Of a DNA stretch of 7,960 nucleotides, positions 1 through 6,189 are shown piece by piece; within the stretch, counting starts at the first letter, position 1; each line of letters starts with the position of its first letter. This DNA comes from Chloroflexota bacterium (lineage in GTDB: Bacteria; Chloroflexota; Limnocylindria; QHBO01): the NCBI GenBank assembly GCA_020848055.1, contig JADLBB010000052.1, positions 1-7,960 of the forward strand, written 5' to 3'. Both the position numbers and the translations under genes were made by a program. Below the pieces are notes generated by a model, which saw nothing but the letters and a program-made list of their open reading frames with translations, ran no database searches and had not been told where the DNA came from.

Positions 1-409
1 AGGTCGGCGTCGCGACCGCCGTGCATAGCGTCATCGTCAGGTCGCCGTTGACCCAGCGGTCGGCCAGCCCGTCGCCGTTGAGATCGGTGGCCGAGCCGGC
101 GGGACATGGTCGGGTGACCACGAAGTTCGGCGAAGACACCGTCAGGATGCCGAACGACTGGAGGGCGGCATCCAGCGTCGCCGTGCAGCGGTCGATGTCG
201 TTGACCGCCCGCGACGCCACCACGTCGTATCGCTGGATCGTGGCCGTGCGAGCCGCCTCGCGAACGGCATTGGTGAGGGTCACGTTGGCGCCGAAGATCA
301 GGCCGAACTGGATGATGCCCACGATGACCAGCAGGATCGGCAGCAGGACCGCCGCGAACTCGACGAGGGCCTGGCCGCGTGGGTGCGTCGGACACGACGA
401 GCCGGGCAT
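1..409 (-). CDS. TadE-like prepilin/pilus assembly protein, 3' end outside window
   Basis: Reading leftward from the ATG at 409-407 gives 136 residues without a stop before the window edge. Residues 11-18 read RGQALVEF, followed by a hydrophobic helix (about residues 18-40) and then NAVREAART. This is the classic TadE/TadG N-terminus: a short positively charged leader, a Gly (G12) before a +5 Glu (E17), and one membrane helix. Family members are minor type IVb pilin-like proteins of the Tad/Flp pilus system, processed by a prepilin peptidase and held in the cytoplasmic membrane. The outer part has two Cys (C75, C92) and an acidic loop DLNGDGLAD (99-107) resembling a calcium-binding loop. The ATG at 409 has only a weak purine stretch upstream. 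An in-frame GTG at 475-473 would add 22 residues, which seems less likely because it lengthens the leader. Other tad genes would be expected to the left. Confidence 0.85.
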   Translation of the reverse strand, partial: MPGSSCPTHPRGQALVEFAAVLLPILLVIVGIIQFGLIFGANVTLTNAVREAARTATIQRYDVVASRAVNDIDRCTATLDAALQSFGILTVSSPNFVVTRPCPAGSATDLNGDGLADRWVNGDLTMTLCTAVATPT

Positions 410-506
410 CCCGCTCGAGGGTGCCCGGTCGCTCGGTCCGCGCGATTGTGCCGAGGAGTGGCTCAATGGATTCACGCCCGTTCGGCGAATGACGTCTGGC
501 ACGCGG

Positions 507-512
507 ATCTTA
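507..512 (-). promoter_or_regulatory. Possible -10 element for the tadE-like gene
   Basis: On the minus strand this reads TAAGAT, five of six matches to TATAAT. It lies about 100 bases before the ATG at 409. No good -35 is seen at 17 bases; the best aligned hexamer is TTCGGC. It is based only on sequence similarity to the sigma-70 consensus. Confidence 0.25.
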
Positions 513-579
513 GGAACGGTCCACGCTCCGCCGAAATAGGCCGTTGGGAGCGGTGCGCATGGGAAGGATGGTGGGCGGT

Positions 580-585
580 TAGAAT
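580..585 (+). promoter_or_regulatory. Possible -10 element of uvrB
   Basis: TAGAAT matches the sigma-70 -10 consensus at five of six positions. Transcription would start near 592, only a few bases before the uvrB ATG at 595. The message would then be nearly leaderless, a common arrangement in high-GC bacteria. No recognisable -35 hexamer lies 16-18 bases upstream. A GAGG at 587-590 could serve as a short Shine-Dalgarno only if transcription starts further upstream. Confidence 0.35.
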
Positions 586-594
586 CGAGGCCCC

Positions 595-2727
595 ATGCCC
601 GACCTGCAGGTCCGCGCCCCGTATCAGCCCACGGGCGACCAGCCAACCGCCATCGCCTCGCTGGCCGACGGCATCGACCGCGGCCTGAAACACCAGGTGC
701 TGCTGGGCGCCACCGGCACCGGCAAGACATTCACCGCGGCCAAGGTCATCGAGGCCGTCCAGAAGCCGACGCTGGTCATGGCGCACAACAAGACGCTCGC
801 CGCGCAGCTGTACCAGGAGTTCAAGGAGTTCTTCCCCGACAACGCGGTCGAGTACTTCGTCAGCTATTACGACTACTTTCAGCCGGAGGCCTACCTGCCC
901 CGGACCGATACGTACATCGAGAAGGACTCGTCCCGCAACGACGAGATCGACCGGCTGCGACACAACGCCACGCGCGCGCTGTTCGAGCGCCGCGACGTGG
1001 TCATCGTGGCCTCCGTGTCGGCCATCTACGGCCTTGGCGCGCCGGTGGACTACGGGGCGACGGTCATCAACCTCAAGCGCGGCGGGCATTACCGGCGTGA
1101 CGGGATCCTGCGCCACCTGGTGGACCTGCAGTACCAGCGCAACGACGCGGCCCTGGGCCGGGCGAAGTTCCGGGTCCGCGGCGACGTCCTGGAGGTCCAG
1201 CCGCCGCACGGCGAGTTCGTCGTGCGGGTGGACTTCTTCGGCGACGAGGTGGAGCGCATCGTCGAGATCGACGACCTTACCGGCGAGGTCCTCGCCGAGC
1301 GCGACGAGGTCAACCTGTACCCGGCCACGCACTACGTGACGCCGCGCGAGAAGATGCTCGTCGCCATCGATCGGATCTCCGACGAGATGGACGAGCGCGT
1401 CGGCTGGCTCAAGGACCAGGGCCGCGAACTGGAGGCCGCACGGCTCCAGCAGCGAACGCAGTTCGACCTCGAGATGATGCGCGAGGTCGGCTTCTGTTCC
1501 GGGATCGAGAACTACTCGCGCCACCTCGCCGGTCGCGAGGCCGGGTCACGTCCCTGGACCCTGATCGACTACTTCCCGACCGACTTCCTGCTCGTCGTGG
1601 ACGAGAGCCACATCACGATCCCGCAGGTCCACGGCATGTACAAGAACGACCGCACGCGCAAGGAGATCCTGGTGGACTTCGGGTTCCGGCTGCCGTCGGC
1701 GCTCGACAACCGGCCGCTGACCTTCGAGGAGTTCGAGGATCACATGAGCCAGGTCGTGTACATGTCGGCCACGCCGGGGCCATACGAGACCGAGCGCGCA
1801 CAGAACGTTGCCGAGCAGTTCGTCCGTCCGACCGGGGTGGTCGACCCGATCATCAGCGTAAGGCCGACGGCCGGCCAGATCGACGACCTGCTGGCCGAGA
1901 TCCGCACCACCGTCGAGCGGCGCGAGCGCGTGCTCGTCACGACCCTGACCAAGAAGATGGCCGAGGACCTTGCCGACTACCTGGCCGAGCTGGGGATCAA
2001 GGTGCAGTGGCTGCACTCCGAGGTTGACACCCTCGAGCGCGTCGAGATCCTGCGCGACCTGCGCCTCGGCGTGTACGACGTCCTGGTCGGCATCAACCTG
2101 CTGCGCGAGGGCCTCGACCTGCCGGAGGTGACGCTGGTCGCGATCCTGGACGCCGACAAGGAGGGCTTCCTGCGCTCGGGCGGGTCGCTCATCCAGGTCA
2201 TCGGTCGGGCGGCGCGGAACATCGGGGGGCGCGTGATCATGTACGCCGACCGCGTGACCGATTCGATGCGCGCGGCCATCGATGAGACCGATAGGCGCCG
2301 GGCCAAGCAGATCGCGTACAACACCGAGCACGGCATCACGCCCGAGACGGTCCTCAAGGACATCCGCGACATCCACGAGGGCCTGCGTCGGGTGGCCGAG
2401 CAACGGGCCGAACTGCAGGTGACCGGCCGCGAACCGGAGGAGATCGCCCAGATGGCCTCGCGGCTGGAGGCGCAGATGAAGGAGGCGGCGCGCAACCTCG
2501 AGTTCGAGCGAGCCGCGGCCCTGCGCGACGAGGTGCTGCAGTTGCGGCGCCTGCGCGAGGAGCTGGCCGCCGCTCCCGGTGACATCCCGGCCGACGTGTA
2601 TGCCGCCGCGGCGGCCGAGGCGCCCGCGCGCGCCCGCGAGGCCGAGCAGGTGTTCAGCGTCCAGGTCCGTCCGAACGTGATCGCCGCAGGTGGCCGCCGC
2701 CGCCCGCCCCGCAGGAGACGTGCATGA
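595..2727 (+). CDS. uvrB: UvrABC system protein B (excision nuclease helicase subunit)
   Basis: UvrB is the DNA-loading and damage-verifying ATPase of nucleotide excision repair. UvrA delivers it to lesions, and it then recruits UvrC for incision. The 710-residue product carries all hallmarks: Walker A GATGTGKT (38-45), the damage-probing beta-hairpin with YYDYFQPEAY (91-100) and IEKDSSRNDEIDRLR (108-122), the DESH box (336-339), VYMSATPG (motif III), and QVIGRAARN (534-542, motif VI with the arginine finger). The C-terminal UVR helical hairpin that binds UvrC spans about 615-650. The family is usually about 660-680 residues; the extra length is a C-terminal Ala-rich linker and an Arg/Pro-rich basic tail (about 662-710). 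The ATG at 595 gives the canonical start a few residues before the Q-motif (YQPTGDQPTAI). It is first in an apparent four-gene unit. All core motifs are intact, so it should be functional. Confidence 0.98.
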   Translation: MPDLQVRAPYQPTGDQPTAIASLADGIDRGLKHQVLLGATGTGKTFTAAKVIEAVQKPTLVMAHNKTLAAQLYQEFKEFFPDNAVEYFVSYYDYFQPEAYLPRTDTYIEKDSSRNDEIDRLRHNATRALFERRDVVIVASVSAIYGLGAPVDYGATVINLKRGGHYRRDGILRHLVDLQYQRNDAALGRAKFRVRGDVLEVQPPHGEFVVRVDFFGDEVERIVEIDDLTGEVLAERDEVNLYPATHYVTPREKMLVAIDRISDEMDERVGWLKDQGRELEAARLQQRTQFDLEMMREVGFCSGIENYSRHLAGREAGSRPWTLIDYFPTDFLLVVDESHITIPQVHGMYKNDRTRKEILVDFGFRLPSALDNRPLTFEEFEDHMSQVVYMSATPGPYETERAQNVAEQFVRPTGVVDPIISVRPTAGQIDDLLAEIRTTVERRERVLVTTLTKKMAEDLADYLAELGIKVQWLHSEVDTLERVEILRDLRLGVYDVLVGINLLREGLDLPEVTLVAILDADKEGFLRSGGSLIQVIGRAARNIGGRVIMYADRVTDSMRAAIDETDRRRAKQIAYNTEHGITPETVLKDIRDIHEGLRRVAEQRAELQVTGREPEEIAQMASRLEAQMKEAARNLEFERAAALRDEVLQLRRLREELAAAPGDIPADVYAAAAAEAPARAREAEQVFSVQVRPNVIAAGGRRRPPRRRRA

Positions 2728-2740
2728 GCGAGGCCGGCTG

Positions 2741-3346
2741 ATGGCGGGCACGATGCCGCACGCCATCTTCATCGAGACCGGGCTGGACGGGCGCGATACG
2801 GTGGCGGCCTACGCGGCCGAGTTGCCCGGATGCGCCACGTTCGCCACGACGGCCGATGACGCGGCGGCCGCCATGCCGTCGCGCGTGAGCCGCTTCGCCG
2901 AGTGGCTCCGCGAGCACGGCGAGGACGCCCCGAGCTTCGTGGGCGATAACTGGTACGAGGTCGAGCGCGCCGTCGCGGCCGATGGCCGGCGCGCAGCCTT
3001 CACGCTCGACGAGCTGCCACCGAGCCCACATGAGTTCGCCGCCTGGTCGCGCTGGCTTGAGCTGGCGCGCGAGGCGCTGGCGGATGCCCTCGATGCGGGC
3101 GACCCGCTGGCCGCGGCCGATCTGCTGGCCGCGATCGAGCGCCAGGACTCCGGCTTCGCCGCAGCGCTCGACGGTCGGTCGCCGGGCCCATCCGACGACC
3201 CGATCGATCGGCTGTACGAGGCTCGCGACTGCCTCACCGATGCCCTGCAGGCCGCCGGCCCGGCGGCCGACGGCGTGCGTCGCATCCTGCGCCTCGCCAT
3301 CGCCGACGACCTTCGCGCCGCCGACGCCCTTCGCCCGCCGGCGTGA
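2741..3346 (+). CDS. HicB-like N-terminal domain protein with helical, possibly DinB-like C-terminus
   Basis: The product is 201 residues. Residues 5 to about 65 follow the HicB antitoxin pattern: a first strand (PHAIFIETG), a second strand ending in AAELPGC, then TFATTADDAAAAM and a helix ending in LREHGEDAP. In known HicB proteins this is a partial RNase-H-like fold that neutralises the HicA RNase toxin. No HicA-like gene is adjacent, and there is no obvious DNA-binding domain. The rest (about 75-201) is acidic and helical, with Leu/Ala-rich segments and an ending (VRRILRLAIADDL) like the last helix of DinB/YfiT-type four-helix proteins. The usual DinB metal-binding histidines are not evident, so that assignment is weak. 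The ATG at 2741 is preferred because GCGAGG (2728-2733) sits seven bases upstream. The ATG at 2753 is an alternative. It begins 13 bases after uvrB ends and overlaps the glycosylase gene by 4 bases. Confidence 0.75.
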   Translation: MAGTMPHAIFIETGLDGRDTVAAYAAELPGCATFATTADDAAAAMPSRVSRFAEWLREHGEDAPSFVGDNWYEVERAVAADGRRAAFTLDELPPSPHEFAAWSRWLELAREALADALDAGDPLAAADLLAAIERQDSGFAAALDGRSPGPSDDPIDRLYEARDCLTDALQAAGPAADGVRRILRLAIADDLRAADALRPPA

Positions 3347-4008
3347 CCGAACCCGACACGACGGCGCCGAAGCGTCTGCGGCACGCGGGCGATTGGCCGG
3401 TTCCCGCGCCGCGGCGGGCGGCGCGCGGGACGGAGCTGCGGCGGCTGCAGGACAGGTTGCCCCGGTGTCCCGACGAAGCCGCACCCGTCCTGTCGGGCGA
3501 TGGGACCGAGCGGGCCATGCTCATCGGCCAGGCCCCCGGCTGGCGCGAGATCGAGACCGGCCTGCCGTTCGCCTGGGACGCCGGCAAGCGGCTGTGCGGC
3601 TGGCTGTCGGTGGCTGGCATCGGGGTGGACGAATTCCGCGAGCGCTGGTACGTCACCAGCGTCGCGAAGTGCTATCCGGGCCGCGCCCCGGGCGCCTCGG
3701 TGGATCGACCGCCGTCGCGCGCGGACATCGCCGCCTGGGCTCCCACGCTCGAGCGCGAGCTCGAGCTGGTGCGGCCATCGCTCCTGGCGCTGGTGGGCGG
3801 CGTGGCGCATCGGTACGCGTTCGGCCAGTCCGCCAGGCTCGACCAGTTGGTCGGCCGCGAGCTCGCATGGGCGCGCGCGCCCGGCGCGACGGTCGTGTGC
3901 CTGCCGCATCCATCGGGCGCCTCGACCTGGCTCAACGACCCGGCCCATATCGAGCTGTGGCGGCGCGGGATCGAGATCCTGCGCGACCGCTGGGCCGCCC
4001 TGGCATGA
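3343..4008 (+). CDS. Uracil-DNA glycosylase superfamily protein (family 4/5-like, COG1573)
   Basis: This 221-residue protein has the two signature motifs of the superfamily. GQAPGWREIETGLPF (62-76), followed by an AGKRL element, corresponds to the family-4 GEAPG-x-E-x-x-G-x-PF water/uracil-binding motif. HPSGAS (189-194) is the minor-groove, leucine-loop motif. Such enzymes remove uracil or other deaminated bases to start base excision repair. The rest also fits: YVTSVAKCYPG (103-113) and LLALVGGVA (147-155). Family-4 enzymes normally bind a 4Fe-4S cluster through four Cys. Here the expected CxxC near residue 39-42 is LxxC (only C42), C110 is kept, and the fourth site is Trp (W132). The cluster may therefore be absent or altered. 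The GTG start at 3343 overlaps the upstream TGA as GTGA and has no clear Shine-Dalgarno, which suggests translational coupling. Substrate specificity cannot be read from the sequence. Confidence 0.88.
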   Translation: MTEPDTTAPKRLRHAGDWPVPAPRRAARGTELRRLQDRLPRCPDEAAPVLSGDGTERAMLIGQAPGWREIETGLPFAWDAGKRLCGWLSVAGIGVDEFRERWYVTSVAKCYPGRAPGASVDRPPSRADIAAWAPTLERELELVRPSLLALVGGVAHRYAFGQSARLDQLVGRELAWARAPGATVVCLPHPSGASTWLNDPAHIELWRRGIEILRDRWAALA

Positions 4009-4532
4009 GCCGCGACCTGCGCCTGGGCGTCCTCGGCCTGGTGGCCCTCGGCGCGTTCGTGGCCGTGATGATCGGCATCGGCTCGCTGGGCGGCACGCGT
4101 GGCGACGTCGTGCCTCTGTCGGTCAACGAGGCCCGCGCCGGAGGACGTGCTGCAGACCGCTGGGGCGACGCGGAGGTCTACGTGCATGGCTGGTATGCCG
4201 CGCTTGACGCCGACTGCAGCGGGGACGACGGCGGTGCCGATCCATCGGTCAACTGGCTGCAGCGCGAGTGCCCGCTGCGCGTCCTGATGCCATCGCAGCC
4301 CGGGGAGGATGTCACCCAGGCAGATCTCCTGCGGGACGGCGTCATCCTGTCGTCCCCGACCGACCGGGTGTTCCCGTCTCGCGCCGAGCCGACCGGGCCG
4401 AACCTGCGCGGCGGCCAGCTCGTGTTCGTGGGGCACTTCGACGACGCGGCCGCCGCGCACTGCGTCCCGGAGCGAGTCGAGCGCTGCCGCAACACGTTCG
4501 TGGTGCGCGACTACGATGACCAGGTGCGCTGA
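4005..4532 (+). CDS. Membrane-anchored extracytoplasmic protein with four cysteines, function unknown
   Basis: The 175-residue product begins MSRDLRLGVLG and has one hydrophobic helix (about 6-28), with no lipobox Cys, so it is probably an N-terminally anchored protein facing outside. The exterior part has strand-like segments (AEVYVHGWYAA, QLVFVGHFDD, NTFVVRDYD) and four Cys: C71, C89, C153 and C161. Their pairing pattern would suit two disulfides. The order of strands around VHGWY and VFVGHFDD is vaguely OB-fold-like, but this is only an impression. I do not recognise a named family. The ATG overlaps the stop of the glycosylase gene (ATGA, 4005-4008), so it is almost certainly co-translated with it. 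A functional link to DNA repair is not obvious from an extracytoplasmic protein; it may simply share the transcript. Confidence 0.8.
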   Translation: MSRDLRLGVLGLVALGAFVAVMIGIGSLGGTRGDVVPLSVNEARAGGRAADRWGDAEVYVHGWYAALDADCSGDDGGADPSVNWLQRECPLRVLMPSQPGEDVTQADLLRDGVILSSPTDRVFPSRAEPTGPNLRGGQLVFVGHFDDAAAAHCVPERVERCRNTFVVRDYDDQVR

Positions 4533-4537
4533 CCGGG

Positions 4538-4543
4538 TAGGAT
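4538..4543 (+). promoter_or_regulatory. Possible -10 element for the seven-helix membrane protein gene
   Basis: TAGGAT lies just after the upstream stop codon and would give a leader of about 40 bases carrying the strong ribosome binding site. The -35 region is weak (GATGAC at 4515-4520, inside the previous gene). The gene may also be read through from upstream. Confidence 0.25.
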
Positions 4544-4576
4544 TGTGCAGACCGGCGGACCGCGGCGGCCTGGAGA

Positions 4577-4582
4577 AGGAGG
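4577..4582 (+). promoter_or_regulatory. Strong ribosome binding site AGGAGG selecting a GTG start
   Basis: AGGAGG sits seven bases before the GTG at 4590. It decides the start: the longer in-frame reading from GTG 4545 would put this motif inside the coding sequence and add a non-hydrophobic Gly/Pro/Arg stretch in front of the first membrane helix. It is the best Shine-Dalgarno match in the plus-strand half of the window. Confidence 0.85.
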
Positions 4583-4589
4583 AGAGTCC

Positions 4590-5252
4590 GTGGATTACCT
4601 GGCTGGCCTGGTCGCGATCGCCCTCGGGCTGTCGCTCCTGTTCTTCGGTTTCAATCTGTGGCTGTCGCTGCTGCCCGTCATCGGCTTCTTCGTCGGATTC
4701 GTGAGCGGCACGGCGCTGGTGTCCTGGCTGCTCGGGGACGGGTTCCTGGCCAACGTGCTGGGCATTGGTGCAGGCGTCGTGGTGGCCGTGGCATTCGCGG
4801 TGCTGGCCATCGTCTGGTGGTGGGCCGGCGTGATCGTGGCCATCGGCGGACTCGGGTTCTCGATCGGCTTCGGCGTGCTGCCCTGGATCGGACTGAACGT
4901 CACGTTCCTGTCGGTCCTGATCGGGCTGGCGGTCGGCGCGGCCTTCGCCCTGCTGGCGATCGTCCTCCGGCTGCCGCGCGCGCTCGTCATCGTCTCCACG
5001 TCACTGTGGGGCGCCGCCGGCGTCCTGGCCGGGATCATGTTGTTCCTCGGCATCATCGATGCGGCCGACCTGGGATTCGGCGCGGTCAACGAGGTCCTGA
5101 GCGAGTCGCTCCTGTGGTCGATCGCCTGGATCATCCTGGCCTTCGTGGGAATGGCCGAGCAGACCGTCACGACCGAGGCGGTCTCGCTCGTGCCGGACGA
5201 TGCAGGAGCGCCACCGATGGCACCCAGGCCGCCCGCGGCGCCAGCCGGCTGA
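4590..5252 (+). CDS. Polytopic membrane protein, about seven helices (DUF4203/TMEM198-like at best)
   Basis: The product is 220 residues, starting MDYLAGLVAIALGL when translated from GTG. Hydrophobic segments lie at about 4-20, 22-46, 55-75, 77-97, 103-125, 130-156 and 173-189, followed by a Pro/Ala-rich hydrophilic tail (about 196-220). The Gly-rich pairing of helices (GFFVGFVSG, GGLGFSIGFG) and the overall length resemble the DUF4203/TMEM198-like integral membrane family, which has no established bacterial function. I base this on pattern only. There are few charged residues within the helices and no catalytic or transport motif that I recognise. It follows the repair-type cluster after a 57-base gap with its own ribosome binding site, so it may be a separate unit. 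It converges on the ABC exporter operon. Confidence 0.85.
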   Translation: MDYLAGLVAIALGLSLLFFGFNLWLSLLPVIGFFVGFVSGTALVSWLLGDGFLANVLGIGAGVVVAVAFAVLAIVWWWAGVIVAIGGLGFSIGFGVLPWIGLNVTFLSVLIGLAVGAAFALLAIVLRLPRALVIVSTSLWGAAGVLAGIMLFLGIIDAADLGFGAVNEVLSESLLWSIAWIILAFVGMAEQTVTTEAVSLVPDDAGAPPMAPRPPAAPAG

Positions 5253-5279
5253 GACCTCCGAACCGAGCGCGCACGGGCG

Positions 5280-5292
5280 GCGTCCCTGACGC
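5280..5292. terminator. Weak hairpin between convergent genes
   Basis: GCGTC (5280-5284) and GACGC (5288-5292) can pair around a three-base loop, giving a short GC-rich stem. There is no T-run on either side, so it does not meet the usual intrinsic terminator pattern. It is the only stem I see in the 64-base gap between the two stop codons. Confidence 0.2.
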
Positions 5293-5323
5293 GGGCGGCT
5301 ATGAGGACGCGGGCGGCTATGAG
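5288..5323. repeat. 18-base perfect tandem duplication at a convergent gene junction
   Basis: GACGCGGGCGGCTATGAG occurs twice head-to-tail (5288-5305 and 5306-5323). The right copy contains the stop codon (TAG on the minus strand, 5317-5319) of the leftward permease gene and two codons before it. The left copy carries the same TAG downstream. It looks like a recent slippage duplication in the junction and is not shared with another site in the window. Confidence 0.95.
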
Positions 5324-6189
5324 CCGGTGGTCATGTCCAGCAGTCCTGCCCGGCGCGCGCGGCGCATGAACCAGCCGAAGGCAGCCAGCGCCAGCAGCAC
5401 GGCGATGGCCGTGGTGATCGCCAGGTAGACCAGCACCTGGCCATCGCCGAGGTCGCCGAGCACGCCCGGCGAACCGTGGCCGAGCAGCCCGCGTCGCGAT
5501 GCCTCCAGCCACCAGGTCGTCGGCATGGCGAAGGCGATCGGGTGCAGGATCGACGGCAGGACGTCGATCGGGAAGATGGCGCCCGAGACGAGGTACAGCG
5601 CGCCGGCGATGGCCTCGGGATAGGACCAGGCCTCCTGGCGCAGTTGCAGGCACCAGCCGGCCATGAACAGACCGATGGCGTTCACCGCCAGCAGGCCGAG
5701 GATCGTGGCCGGGATGAACAGGACGAGGTCCGGTTGGAGCCGCACGCCCAGGAAGACCACGCCGACCACGAGCGTCAAGGCGACCGCGATGAGCGCGACC
5801 AGCACGCGCGCCGCCGACCGGCCCAGCAGGAAGGCGAACAGCGACGATGGCGTGACGACGACGTACTTCATCATCCGGTAGCGCTCGCGGTCCTCGAGGA
5901 TGGACTGCACCATGCCTGCCACGACGCCGAGCACGACGTTCCAGAGCGCGCTGCCCACGATCAGGAACTGGAGGAACGCAGTGCCCCGGCCGCCGGTGAC
6001 GACCCAGAACATGACGACCAGGATCATCGCCGCCGCCAGCGGCTTGATGATCGTGTAGACCGCGAACAGGAAGGGGTCCGACCAGTTCGACTGGATCGCC
6101 CATCCCAGGCGGACGGCGGTTCGGAACGTGCGCCACGCGTCACCGAGCGTGGAGCGGGGGATGCCCGGCGCGAGCGAGGTCACTGCCAT
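5317..6189 (-). CDS. ABC-2 type transporter permease (second permease of the operon)
   Basis: The 290-residue protein is a membrane subunit of an ABC exporter. It has an amphipathic N-terminal stretch (about 15-37) and about six membrane segments (41-63, 70-93, 128-149, 156-178, 190-207, 255-275). EDRERYRMMKYVVVTPSS (99-116), between helices 2 and 3, corresponds to the ABC-2 coupling element that contacts the ATPase, though without the usual E-x-G-T-L-E wording. VSGAIFPIDVLP (201-212) matches the SG-x-x-FP-x-x-x-LP signature of the family. The ATG at 6189 overlaps the upstream permease by 10 bases. A GTG at 6183, overlapping its TGA as GTGA, would drop two residues and is an equally reasonable start. 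It is the last gene of the leftward operon. The substrate is unknown; drugs, lipids or polysaccharides are all possible for DrrB-type permeases. Confidence 0.93.
   Translation of the reverse strand: MAVTSLAPGIPRSTLGDAWRTFRTAVRLGWAIQSNWSDPFLFAVYTIIKPLAAAMILVVMFWVVTGGRGTAFLQFLIVGSALWNVVLGVVAGMVQSILEDRERYRMMKYVVVTPSSLFAFLLGRSAARVLVALIAVALTLVVGVVFLGVRLQPDLVLFIPATILGLLAVNAIGLFMAGWCLQLRQEAWSYPEAIAGALYLVSGAIFPIDVLPSILHPIAFAMPTTWWLEASRRGLLGHGSPGVLGDLGDGQVLVYLAITTAIAVLLALAAFGWFMRRARRAGLLDMTTGS

Larger units (their letters stand above)
410..594. other. Divergent intergenic region between tadE-like gene and uvrB
   Basis: These 185 bases separate two genes reading away from each other, so both promoters should lie here. 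I see no convincing small ORF, hairpin terminator or tRNA. Weak -10-like hexamers face each direction (listed separately). A 9-base symmetric element, TTCGGCGAA (481-489), is present, but a second copy lies inside the tadE-like coding sequence (125-133), so it is not convincing as an operator. I found no clear LexA/SOS box of the GAAC-N4-GTTC type. Confidence 0.6.

Noticed and set aside
481..489. TTCGGCGAA as a possible operator for the divergent promoters
   Set aside because: A second copy lies inside the coding sequence at 125-133, and the symmetry does not extend beyond nine bases.
21..539. 172-residue plus-strand open frame at the left edge
   Set aside because: It is antisense to the TadE-like gene, whose RGQALVEF motif and membrane helix are unmistakable.
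1546..2772. 408-residue open frame on the minus strand opposite uvrB
   Set aside because: It lies entirely antisense to a highly conserved gene, and its low-complexity Arg/Gly/His/Leu composition is typical of high-GC shadow frames.
2982..4004. Upstream extension of the 175-residue protein frame to 516 residues
   Set aside because: The extension is a frame shadow of the HicB-like and glycosylase genes. The ATG at 4005 with the ATGA overlap and the signal-anchor helix is a much better start.
4595..6136. 513-residue minus-strand open frame spanning two real genes
   Set aside because: It runs antisense to the seven-helix protein gene and in the wrong frame of the permease gene. The translation is Arg/Pro/Ala-rich with no domain.
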